Shown here: piece by piece, positions 40,962-47,975 of the stretch
Layout of the letters: each line of letters opens with the position of its first letter
Position numbering within the stretch: position 1 is the first letter of the stretch
Assembly: GCA_020048635.1 (NCBI GenBank)
Contig: JAIFMF010000020.1
Coordinates: 1-47,975 of the forward strand
DNA length: 47,975 nt
Direction: 5' to 3'
Origin: Desulfobacula sp.
GTDB taxonomy: Bacteria; Desulfobacterota; Desulfobacteria; Desulfobacterales; Desulfobacteraceae
Notes under the pieces: model-generated
Told to the model about the DNA's origin: nothing
Database searches by the model: none
What the model saw: only the letters and a program-made list of their open reading frames with translations
Program-made: the position numbers and the translations under genes

Positions 40962-43667
40962 ATGAGTATAGTCAATCTGGACAGGCTTTTTAACCCGAAA
41001 ACCGTTGCGCTTATCGGAGCAAGCGAGAAAGAAGGTTCAGTCGGGTATTTAATCATGAAAAATCTCCTTGAAAAAGGATACAAGGGGAAGATCGTTCCGG
41101 TGAACCCCGGGTATGATAAAATAATGGGTCAGAAGGCATTCGCCCGTATTGAGGATGCAGATTCAGCCATTGATATGGCCGTAATCGCTACTCCCCTCCG
41201 GATGGTTCCCCAGATCGTTGAATCGTGCGGCAATGCCGGTCTTGCCGGGGTTGTCATTGTATCTTCCGGTGGAAAGGAGATCGGAGCTAAAGGAAAATTG
41301 ATGGAAGATGAGATTCTCAACATTGCAAAAAAATACAATTTGAGACTCATTGGGCCTAATTGTCTTGGATTTGTGAATACAGCCGTATCCTTAAATGCAA
41401 GCTTTGCCCATTTGTCGCCGCTGCCCGGAAAAATTGCCTTTTTATCCCAGAGCGGTGCTGTATGCACATCGGTTCTGGATATCTCCCTTCGGCACAATGT
41501 CGGTTTCAGTCATTTTGTGAGTCTCGGGTCCATGTTGGATGTGGACTTTGCCGATATGATCGATTATCTGGGATCCTTAAGCGCTGTCAGCAGCATTGTC
41601 ATGTATATGGAAAACATCACCCATATCCGGAATTTTATGAGTGCTGCCCGGGCCGTCTCACGGGTAAAGCCGATTATTGTCCTTAAATCAGGCCGGTCCA
41701 AAGTCGGGGCCATGGCCGCCGCTTCCCACACCGGAGCCATGGCAGGAGAAGACGCCATTTATGACGCCGCTTTCCAGCGGGCCGGAATCCTGAGAGTCAA
41801 TGAATTTGAAGAATTGTTTGACTGTACCGAATCCCTGGCAAAACAACGGCGCCCCAACGGGCCGAATCTTACCATTATTTCCAATGCCGGAGGCCCCGGC
41901 GTCATGGCGGCGGATGCACTTTCATCATACGGTATTGAACCGGCCCGGCTCGGTGCCGAAACCTTAGGGCAACTGGACCGGATTCTACCGGAAAACTGGA
42001 GCCGGGGAAATCCGGTTGATATTCTCGGGGACTCAGGGAGTGACATTTTTCTTAAGACCGCCCGGATCTGCGCCAATGCCCCTGAAACCGATGCCCTGCT
42101 CCTGATTTGTTCACCGGTGGGCACCATGGACATCCTGGGTCTGGCAAAAGCCCTTGCCGATGAAATCAAGACCTTTCCCTGTCCGGTTTTCACCGCCTGG
42201 ATCGGGGGAGTCAATGTCGAAAGCTCAAGAAAACTCTTCAACGAAGCCGGCGTTGCCACCTATGATTCTGCTGAAAGAGCGGTAAGGGCGTTTAAAAACC
42301 TGTATCAGTATGGAAAAAATATTGAAATGCTCCATGAGATCCCGGTCAGGACTGATATCAAATTGGTCATCAACCGGCCAAAAGCCCGTCAGATCATCAG
42401 CGATGCCCTTTCTTCAGGTGAAGAAAGCCTAACGGAAATGACAGCCAAAGAACTTTTAAAATCCTATGGTATCCCGACCAACACCACCAAGATTGCCGAT
42501 TCAGAGGAAATGGCCATGGAAATTTCCGAACAGGTCGGGTTTCCAGTGGTTTTAAAAATATGTTCAAAAGATATTCTTCATAAATCCGATTGCAATGGCG
42601 TGGCCCTTGATCTCAAAACACAGACCGATGTCCGGTCTGCCTATGCCCGGATCATGAAGAATGCCAGGGAGTTTGCACCGAATGCAGTCATCCGGGGGGT
42701 ATCGGTTCAAAAAATGCAGCCAAAGCCGGATTATGAACTGATCATCGGTGCGAAAAAAGATGCCCAGTTCGGACCTGTGCTTTTATTCGGCATGGGAGGG
42801 GTCCTGACCGAAATATACAAAGATACTGCCATGGGACTGCCGCCTCTGAATCGCTCTCTTGCCCGGCAGATGATTCAGAAAACAAGAATATCAAAGGTAC
42901 TCAATGGATTCAGAAACCTGTCCAAAACCGGGATGGCGGTTCTGGAGGAATTTTTGATCCGGGTGGGAAGGCTGGTTGCGGATTTTCCGGAAATCGAGGC
43001 CCTGGATATCAACCCGCTGATGGTCAAAAACGGTGAAATCACGGCTGTGGATGCACGGGTCTTGATAAAACCGTCAACCCTTGCAAGCCCCAAGCATCTT
43101 ATCATCAGTTCTTATCCCTGGCAGTATGAAAATAAATTGCAAAGCGTGGACGGGCATGGAATTTTTATCCGCCCCATCCGGCCTAGCGATGCTGATCTTC
43201 TGATCCGCCATTTTTATTCCCTGTCCCAGAGAAGCGTGTATATGCGTTTTTTTTCACCCATGAAAAAACTTTCCGAAGAAATGCTGATCCGGCTGACACA
43301 GATTGATTATGATCGGGAAATAGCGCTGGTGGCGCTCATTGGAACGGACAAGGACAGAAAGATCATCGGGGTTTGCCGGGTGGTGGATTATCCTGACGGG
43401 AACCAGGGTGAATTTGCCATGGCCATTACGGATGGATGGCAGGGAAAAGGCATTGGGGCAGCCTTGTTGCAGCAATGCCTGAAAGCTTCCTGGGATAAGG
43501 GTCTGAAACGGGTAAACGGCATTGTCCTTGCTGAAAATACCCAGATGCTGAAACTTGGAAGAAAACTCGGGTTCAGCAGAAACCGCACCCCGGAAGGGAG
43601 TGAATATGAATTAATCATAGAACGAAATGAGATGGGTGATAATAAAATGGGTGATAGTGAAAATTAA
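40962..43667 (+). CDS. ADP-forming acyl-CoA synthetase fused to GNAT acetyltransferase (Pat-like)
   Basis: The 901-residue protein begins with the CoA-binding and ligase domains of NDP-forming acyl-CoA synthetases (LFNPKTVALIGASEKEGSVG, IGPNCLGFVNT, and ASHTGAMAGEDAIYDAAF with the catalytic-type His). An ATP-grasp domain follows (about 480-700, KELLKSYGIPTN, FPVVLKICSKDILHKSD, GVSVQKM). Residues about 720-890 form a GNAT domain (IRPIRPSDADLLIRHF, DGWQGKGIGAALLQQ). The order matches Pat/PatZ protein lysine acetyltransferases, which control acetyl-CoA synthetase. Because the SHTG His is retained, ligase activity may also persist. It closes the sigma-54 USP transcript and faces the PEP-synthase-like gene convergently. 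Confidence 0.88.
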   Translation: MSIVNLDRLFNPKTVALIGASEKEGSVGYLIMKNLLEKGYKGKIVPVNPGYDKIMGQKAFARIEDADSAIDMAVIATPLRMVPQIVESCGNAGLAGVVIVSSGGKEIGAKGKLMEDEILNIAKKYNLRLIGPNCLGFVNTAVSLNASFAHLSPLPGKIAFLSQSGAVCTSVLDISLRHNVGFSHFVSLGSMLDVDFADMIDYLGSLSAVSSIVMYMENITHIRNFMSAARAVSRVKPIIVLKSGRSKVGAMAAASHTGAMAGEDAIYDAAFQRAGILRVNEFEELFDCTESLAKQRRPNGPNLTIISNAGGPGVMAADALSSYGIEPARLGAETLGQLDRILPENWSRGNPVDILGDSGSDIFLKTARICANAPETDALLLICSPVGTMDILGLAKALADEIKTFPCPVFTAWIGGVNVESSRKLFNEAGVATYDSAERAVRAFKNLYQYGKNIEMLHEIPVRTDIKLVINRPKARQIISDALSSGEESLTEMTAKELLKSYGIPTNTTKIADSEEMAMEISEQVGFPVVLKICSKDILHKSDCNGVALDLKTQTDVRSAYARIMKNAREFAPNAVIRGVSVQKMQPKPDYELIIGAKKDAQFGPVLLFGMGGVLTEIYKDTAMGLPPLNRSLARQMIQKTRISKVLNGFRNLSKTGMAVLEEFLIRVGRLVADFPEIEALDINPLMVKNGEITAVDARVLIKPSTLASPKHLIISSYPWQYENKLQSVDGHGIFIRPIRPSDADLLIRHFYSLSQRSVYMRFFSPMKKLSEEMLIRLTQIDYDREIALVALIGTDKDRKIIGVCRVVDYPDGNQGEFAMAITDGWQGKGIGAALLQQCLKASWDKGLKRVNGIVLAENTQMLKLGRKLGFSRNRTPEGSEYELIIERNEMGDNKMGDSEN

Positions 43668-43682
43668 AACCCTGATTTCCGG

Positions 43683-46310
43683 TTATTGAGCAAATGCGGT
43701 CTTTGCGAGGACAACGGTTTTGATATCCTTATCCATTTTTGACCGGTAATACCTGATGGTGTTTTCATTGGACATGATCATGTCCAGTTGCCGGGTATGC
43801 ATGATCAGATAGCCCAGAATATTCATCCGTGAAAGCATATAGTCCATTTCATAGCCTTCCACGCGGGATACCAGATTGTCTTCCATCAGTTCAACCCTGA
43901 AAGAATATTCAGTGAGAATATCGGCGATGAATCGAATCCGCCGGATGCGGCGTTGACTGTCTGCAGCCCCTCCCTTGAATCTAAAGGTGATGTAATTTTC
44001 AGCCACTCTATTGCTGATCAGGGCTTCGACAATGGAAAAATGATAGCCCAGGCGGGAGGTAAAACTGCAGAAATTTTTTGAAATCATGAAATAATTACGT
44101 TCGGTATATGCAGATTTCATCGCCGGTTCCAGGGACCGGTTTGCCGTGGACTGGAACATTACTGCAGCCATGCCTCTACCGTCAATGGCAGGCGGGCCAT
44201 CCCAGGGCACAGCAACAATACCGTCCCAGAGGGCCATCATGGGAATGGAGGCTATATTTTCCAGGCGGATATATTTTCCCTGGGTTTCTTCTTTTAAGCC
44301 GTCATCCAGATTTAAAATCCACCATTGCATGGGGACCTTATAAAAAAGCTGTTTGCTGGACCGTTCGGAAAAATTATGTTCCTTGCCGAAATTGAACATT
44401 TCATGCACGGATTTTTCATGGGCAAACCGGGTGATATCATGAAGGGTTTTGCAGTTTTCCGGTTTGAAATCAGGAGAGTAGGGGTCTAAAAGGTTCAGAG
44501 GGATAATGAATTTGCTGACTTCAAGCAGCATATTGTAAACCGGGCTTCCTTCAATAATGTCTTTTTCCATTTCCGAGGTGTGGATCGGGATATCGATTTT
44601 CCCTTTATAGACGCTTACCTGGCTGCTGTCTATAGTGATCAGGTCACCTGTTTTTAATATTTCAGTAATATTTTTTAATCCGAAAAGGGTAGGGACTTTA
44701 AATTCCCTTGCCACATTGGCCAGATGTCCGGCAAAGGTGCCATGTTCAGTCAGAACCGCCGACGCTTTATTCAAGAGCGATGCCCAGACCGGCAGTGCCT
44801 GGCGGGCCACCAGAATCCCGTTTTTCGGGAAATTGACCATATCATCCGGGCTGTTGACAATAAACACTTCCCCGCTGGCAACCCCGGGAAAGATATTGGT
44901 TCCGCCGGAAGCCAGCACATTTTCACGGGTTTCCCGGGTCAACTCTTCCGGGTAATCCATTTTCAGGGCTTCCGTCTGTTGCAGGGGTCGGCATTGAAGT
45001 ATGAAAAGGATTCCATTTCTGTCAATGGCCCATTCCACATCCTGGGCAGACCCATAATACTGTTCAATGCGGACAGCCAGTTTTGCCAGTTCAATAGCCT
45101 CTTCATCATTGATTGAAGGCTGATTCCGGTCCTCCTCGGTGATTTCAAACTGGCAGACACCGTCATCGGCATAGCAGAGAAACTGGGATTTTTTTTCTTT
45201 GATATCCCTGTAGGAAACCTTAATGGGTGCATGGCGGCCAACCACAAACAGGTCACAGTCCACACTGCCGTCCACTACAGCCTTGGGCAGGCCCCAGGCA
45301 GAATTGATAAAGATGGAACCGTCAGCGGAATCGAGAGGATTACGGGTATACATAACCCCGCCGGATCGGGCATCCACCATGGCAATGCATCCCACGCTCA
45401 TAAAAATATCCTCATCCCGGATACCTTTGTTAAGCCGGTAGGTGATCGCAGTAAACCCGTATTTGCTGGCCACAATATCTTTATAGGTGGAGATCAGGTC
45501 TTTTTTACGCACATTCAACTCGGAGCGATATTGCCCGGCAAATGAATTTGCAGCAGAGTCCTCACCCATGGCACTGCTCCTGAGTGCAACGGAAAGGGCT
45601 CCCCCCATCTCCTGTTCCAGATCCGAATAGGCCTTATGAATTTCGTTTTCAAGGTCTTCCGGAAGCAATGCCTGGGTGATGAGGGTTTGAATATCCTGAC
45701 TTAAGGCATAGAGCGCTTCCATATCCGTGATATCGGTTGAAATAAAGCGCCGGTCGATTTCAGTCTGAAGATCGTTGTATGACATGAAATATTCATAGGC
45801 CCGTGCCGTGATTGAAAAACCGGCTGGCACCCTGAGTTTGACAAGATTTAAAATTTCACCCAGGTTGGCCATCTTGCTTCCCACGAGATCAGCCCGGGTC
45901 CGGTCGATGGCAGTGAGAGGAATGATAAGCCGCTCATCCTGGGCTTCTTTTTTTTGTTCGATCAATTGCCGGATGTTGTTGCATATCTCATCAAACGGTG
46001 CATATAGCGGGTTGTATTTTCCTTCGCTGAGCTGCTCCAGGTTTTTCAGAAGGCGGAGCAGGCTCACGGTGATGGCAATGCAATTGCTTTTGATAAAAGA
46101 CATGCCGAATGGCCGTTTGCTCTGCAGGGCCTGTTCAATTTCCGTCATGATCTCAAGAGCGCTGTTGTTGGCATTCAACAGCATTTTAAAATGGTGATAC
46201 CGCTCCTTAAATGCTGCTCTTAAGGTCTCGGCAGCCATGGTATCAATGGGAGAATCGGGAGGGGTCTTTTTTTGAAAAATATCTTTTAAAAAATCAATCA
46301 GTCTTTTCAT
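43683..46310 (-). CDS. PEP synthase/pyruvate phosphate dikinase-like protein with non-canonical C-terminus
   Basis: The 875-residue protein has an N-terminal helical part (1-130), a PEP/pyruvate-binding ATP-grasp domain (about 140-450: KMANLGEILNL, VPAGFSITARAYEYF, ALRSSAMGEDSAANSFAGQY, GGVMYTRNPLD) and a swivelling phosphohistidine domain with His529 in AGHLANVAREFKVPTLFG. After about residue 560 the PEP-utilising TIM barrel of PpsA/PPDK is not seen; an unrecognised ~310-residue C-terminal region replaces it. It may transfer phosphate from ATP to His and then to an unknown acceptor. Start chosen at ATG 46310, preceded by AGGAG; an in-frame ATG at 46358 would translate the leader hairpin into 16 residues. 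Confidence 0.82.
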   Translation of the reverse strand: MKRLIDFLKDIFQKKTPPDSPIDTMAAETLRAAFKERYHHFKMLLNANNSALEIMTEIEQALQSKRPFGMSFIKSNCIAITVSLLRLLKNLEQLSEGKYNPLYAPFDEICNNIRQLIEQKKEAQDERLIIPLTAIDRTRADLVGSKMANLGEILNLVKLRVPAGFSITARAYEYFMSYNDLQTEIDRRFISTDITDMEALYALSQDIQTLITQALLPEDLENEIHKAYSDLEQEMGGALSVALRSSAMGEDSAANSFAGQYRSELNVRKKDLISTYKDIVASKYGFTAITYRLNKGIRDEDIFMSVGCIAMVDARSGGVMYTRNPLDSADGSIFINSAWGLPKAVVDGSVDCDLFVVGRHAPIKVSYRDIKEKKSQFLCYADDGVCQFEITEEDRNQPSINDEEAIELAKLAVRIEQYYGSAQDVEWAIDRNGILFILQCRPLQQTEALKMDYPEELTRETRENVLASGGTNIFPGVASGEVFIVNSPDDMVNFPKNGILVARQALPVWASLLNKASAVLTEHGTFAGHLANVAREFKVPTLFGLKNITEILKTGDLITIDSSQVSVYKGKIDIPIHTSEMEKDIIEGSPVYNMLLEVSKFIIPLNLLDPYSPDFKPENCKTLHDITRFAHEKSVHEMFNFGKEHNFSERSSKQLFYKVPMQWWILNLDDGLKEETQGKYIRLENIASIPMMALWDGIVAVPWDGPPAIDGRGMAAVMFQSTANRSLEPAMKSAYTERNYFMISKNFCSFTSRLGYHFSIVEALISNRVAENYITFRFKGGAADSQRRIRRIRFIADILTEYSFRVELMEDNLVSRVEGYEMDYMLSRMNILGYLIMHTRQLDMIMSNENTIRYYRSKMDKDIKTVVLAKTAFAQ

Positions 46311-46320
46311 CGGCTCCTGG

Positions 46321-46352
46321 TTTTCCGGCGCCGGATCTCCGGCGCCGGAAAA
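46321..46352 (-). promoter_or_regulatory. Perfect 14-bp hairpin in the leader of the PEP-synthase-like gene
   Basis: TTTTCCGGCGCCGG (46321-46334) and its exact complement (46339-46352) are separated by a 4-base loop. On the minus-strand mRNA it ends just before the AGGAG ribosome site. T tracts lead and A tracts follow on both strands, the reverse of an intrinsic terminator, so an mRNA-stabilising or translation-control hairpin is more likely. Confidence 0.55.
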
Positions 46353-46361
46353 ATACAAGTT

Positions 46362-46386
46362 TTTTTCTCACGGGTTCTGAGAAAAA
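46362..46386 (-). promoter_or_regulatory. Second leader hairpin (9-bp stem, 7-base loop)
   Basis: TTTTTCTCA (46362-46370) and TGAGAAAAA (46378-46386) form a perfect stem immediately upstream of the 14-bp hairpin on the minus-strand transcript. It could mark processing between the two-helix membrane-protein gene and the PEP-synthase-like gene. It has no U tract directly after the stem. Confidence 0.4.
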
Positions 46387-46414
46387 TTACTGGATATGTT
46401 TTTGGGTATGATCA

Positions 46415-47116
46415 TCAGTGGTCAAGTCTGATGCCCATGCCTTCGAACAGGAACAACAGGCCATAACCGTACCACATGGTGTAGATGACGTAGAAAGCGA
46501 GGGAGGCAATCAACAGGAAGATTTCCTCCTTCACCGGTTTTGCCACAACCTCGTAATAGTTGTAAGCTGGCTCAACCGCTTTGGACATGCAGTTTTTAAC
46601 GAACTTGGCCTGCTCAAACTGGCCTGCCTTGGTCATGTCTTTTTCCATGGCCACCAGAGCCTGATACCAGGAATAGACGGTCTGTCGCTCATCAACGCCG
46701 TATTTGGCTTTCAATGCCTGGCCGTCGTTTTTAAACATCAAATCGGCATCATTGAGCATGATGGTGATCATGGCACCGAAATCACCGTTGACCTTGACCT
46801 TGTCACCTTCGGCGGCGGCAGTGATTTTGTTCATGGCGAATAGTGTGGCGGTTAATGCGGCCTCCTCGGGCGATTTCATTTTCAAGGAGGTGCTGAATTG
46901 CTGGCCGTTATAGTGTTCCGCTTTCTTTACCTGTTCAGGGATGTAATAGGCCGAGCTTTTGGACAACTGGTTGAAAAAATTGTCGAGATAGTCGAGTCCA
47001 TTGATCTTCTGGCCTTGAACACTCGGAAACAGCGGCATGAAGATGGCCACCAGGATCACGAAAAAGGATGCCAGGAGGAGGAATGATTTGGTTTTGAGTT
47101 GAGCTGAACTTGACAT
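46415..47116 (-). CDS. Unknown membrane protein paired with the TauE/SafE exporter
   Basis: The 233-residue protein has an N-terminal helix (about 10-32), an extracytoplasmic region of about 160 residues predicted to be helical (YYIPEQVKKAEHYNGQQF, DERQTVYSWYQALVAMEKDM) and a C-terminal helix (about 200-225). I do not recognise a named family. Its gene starts next to the stop of the TauE/SafE gene (47119-47121), so the two are translationally coupled and probably form one transport unit. Start taken at ATG 47116; a TTG at 47122 is an alternative closer to the GGAGG. Base composition is more G+C-rich than most of the window. Confidence 0.65.
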   Translation of the reverse strand: MSSSAQLKTKSFLLLASFFVILVAIFMPLFPSVQGQKINGLDYLDNFFNQLSKSSAYYIPEQVKKAEHYNGQQFSTSLKMKSPEEAALTATLFAMNKITAAAEGDKVKVNGDFGAMITIMLNDADLMFKNDGQALKAKYGVDERQTVYSWYQALVAMEKDMTKAGQFEQAKFVKNCMSKAVEPAYNYYEVVAKPVKEEIFLLIASLAFYVIYTMWYGYGLLFLFEGMGIRLDH

Positions 47117-47118
47117 GA

Positions 47119-47975
47119 TCAATGCACCTCCCCTGATTTAAGGACCTTAAGATTAGAGAAAAAGCACCAGAAAACCCAGACCGCAAAGGTGGTGATGATG
47201 ATGAAGAAGCCGGCGTTGCCAATAATGTCGACGGTTGTGATAAAACCTTTGGACAGTTCGACATAGCCCATTTTCATCATTTTTTCCGGCAGGGCGCAGA
47301 CCCGGTTGAGAAAACCGGCGGTCACGGTGACGGCGTAGAAACCACGGATGGTGGTGCCGGGAACGACCTTGGTGACGATGGAACCGACCTGGATGCCGAT
47401 CAGGGAGCCGAGCAGCATGCCCATGGCCAGGGTGTAGAAGATGAAGCCGTAGATCGCATACTGGCTGATAGCGGCATAACCGGCGGTGAACACGATCTGG
47501 AAGATGTCGGTGCCGACCGTGGTCATGGAAGAAACGCCCAGGCCGTAGACAAACATCGGGAAGGTGAGGAAACCCCCGCCGACGCCCATGATGGCTGCGG
47601 CCATACCGACGATGAAACCGCTGATCACCAGGAAGATGGCGGAAATCCTGCGGCCTCCCGGGGTGATGTTCTCATCGAAGGTCAGCATCGGCGGGATGGT
47701 GACCGACTGGATGCGTTTGCCCATGGGCGGAATCTCTTCGGCGATTTTGGTGGCGCCTTCTTCGATCACTATTTTTTTAGAGCGTGTTTTGAGGTAGTCG
47801 TTCATGGCATAAAAGGCAAGGAAGCCGAGGATGACGACGTAGATGGAGGTTATGAACATGTCGCTCAGCACCGGGTTGGCGTCATAGATTTTGCGGTTGA
47901 CATAACCGCCTAGGCTTGAGCCGCCGATGGCGCCGATCAGGAAGGTGACGGCCAGGGAAACCGAGATATTGCCCA
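47119..47975 (-). CDS. TauE/SafE family exporter (partial, N-terminus beyond the window)
   Basis: The frame stays open to the right edge, so the first part is missing; 285 codons are visible. A GTG at 47871 is an internal Val, because the codons upstream continue the helix pattern (FLIGAIGGSSLGGYVNRKI). The visible part shows the second TauE repeat: GFIVGMAAAIMGVGGGFLTFP, then TTVGTDIFQIVFTAGYAA, and GSLIGIQVGSIVTKVVPG. A cytoplasmic insert of about 60 residues (KTRSKKIVIEEGATKIAEEI) separates the halves. TauE/SafE proteins export sulfite, sulfoacetate or other organosulfur anions; in a sulfate reducer, movement of a sulfur oxyanion is plausible but not shown. Confidence 0.85.
   Translation of the reverse strand, partial: GNISVSLAVTFLIGAIGGSSLGGYVNRKIYDANPVLSDMFITSIYVVILGFLAFYAMNDYLKTRSKKIVIEEGATKIAEEIPPMGKRIQSVTIPPMLTFDENITPGGRRISAIFLVISGFIVGMAAAIMGVGGGFLTFPMFVYGLGVSSMTTVGTDIFQIVFTAGYAAISQYAIYGFIFYTLAMGMLLGSLIGIQVGSIVTKVVPGTTIRGFYAVTVTAGFLNRVCALPEKMMKMGYVELSKGFITTVDIIGNAGFFIIITTFAVWVFWCFFSNLKVLKSGEVH

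Noticed and set aside
46321..46352. Hairpin as an intrinsic terminator of the two-helix membrane-protein gene
   Set aside because: The stem is followed by A tracts, not T tracts, in both reading directions.
47119..47871. TauE/SafE gene starting at GTG 47871
   Set aside because: The frame stays open to the window edge and the upstream codons encode a family-like helix segment, so the GTG is internal.
1..47975. CRISPR arrays, tRNA/rRNA genes, insertion sequences or prophage genes
   Set aside because: Looked for repeated spacers, tRNA-like cloverleaf sequence, transposase or integrase motifs and long terminal repeats; none seen by eye.

Overview
The window looks like a chromosomal segment of a marine, anaerobic, sulfate-reducing Desulfobacterota (Desulfobacteraceae-like). 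This is inferred from gene content: a TauE/SafE-type exporter with its membrane partner, an Mrp/Mbh-type cation antiporter operon, many receiver-only two-component proteins, several universal stress proteins (USPs) and sigma-54 promoters. It was not established by any database search. No rRNA, tRNA, CRISPR array or insertion sequence was seen, and no gene-free stretch exceeds 300 bases.

Layout. (1) 1-4615, minus strand: an envelope operon of a TPR lipoprotein, a LolA-like protein, a DUF1302-like outer-membrane barrel and a gene cut by the window edge. (2) 4705-11186, plus strand: an A+T-rich locus resembling parts of exosortase/EPS systems. It holds an unknown membrane-anchored protein, a TPR lipoprotein that appears split by a frameshift, two unknown proteins (one a coiled-coil membrane protein), and an ExeA-like AAA ATPase fused through a membrane segment to an OmpA peptidoglycan-binding domain. 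No exosortase is present. (3) 11275-12795: an NhaD/ArsB-superfamily antiporter. (4) 12847-17785: a signalling operon with a Rossmann-PAS-PAS histidine kinase, a receiver-PAS-kinase, a receiver and a tandem USP. (5) 17920-27331: a stand-alone receiver, then an Mrp-type antiporter operon (E, F, G, MbhD-like, MbhE/MrpB, C, three MrpD-like subunits, two small membrane proteins) and two degenerate cNMP-domain proteins. (6) 27548-31136: a Cache histidine kinase, a receiver, a Yip1-like protein and, convergently, a receiver-CBS protein.

(7) 31317-35860: a sigma-54 promoter followed by three tightly packed genes. These encode a tryptophan-rich polytopic membrane protein, a Tat-exported metallo-beta-lactamase-fold enzyme and a CobW GTPase with an unrecognised ~300-residue N-terminal region. 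This is the best candidate for an undescribed system. (8) 36001-43667: two more nearly identical sigma-54 promoters. The first precedes a cytidylate-kinase-like protein and an AcuA-like acetyltransferase. The second precedes an AcuB-like CBS-ACT protein, four USP genes and a Pat-like acyl-CoA synthetase/acetyltransferase fusion. (9) 43683-47975, minus strand: a PEP-synthase-like phosphotransfer protein with a non-canonical C-terminus and a hairpin-bearing leader, preceded by a two-helix membrane protein and a TauE/SafE exporter that runs off the right edge.

Reading them together (inference): the right half looks like an energy- and stress-state regulon. Sigma-54 appears to co-control a metalloenzyme module, protein acetylation of acyl-CoA metabolism and USPs, beside an ion-motive Mrp system wired to two-component sensors. 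No sigma-54 activator or DNA-binding response regulator is encoded in the window, so the controlling factor lies elsewhere.
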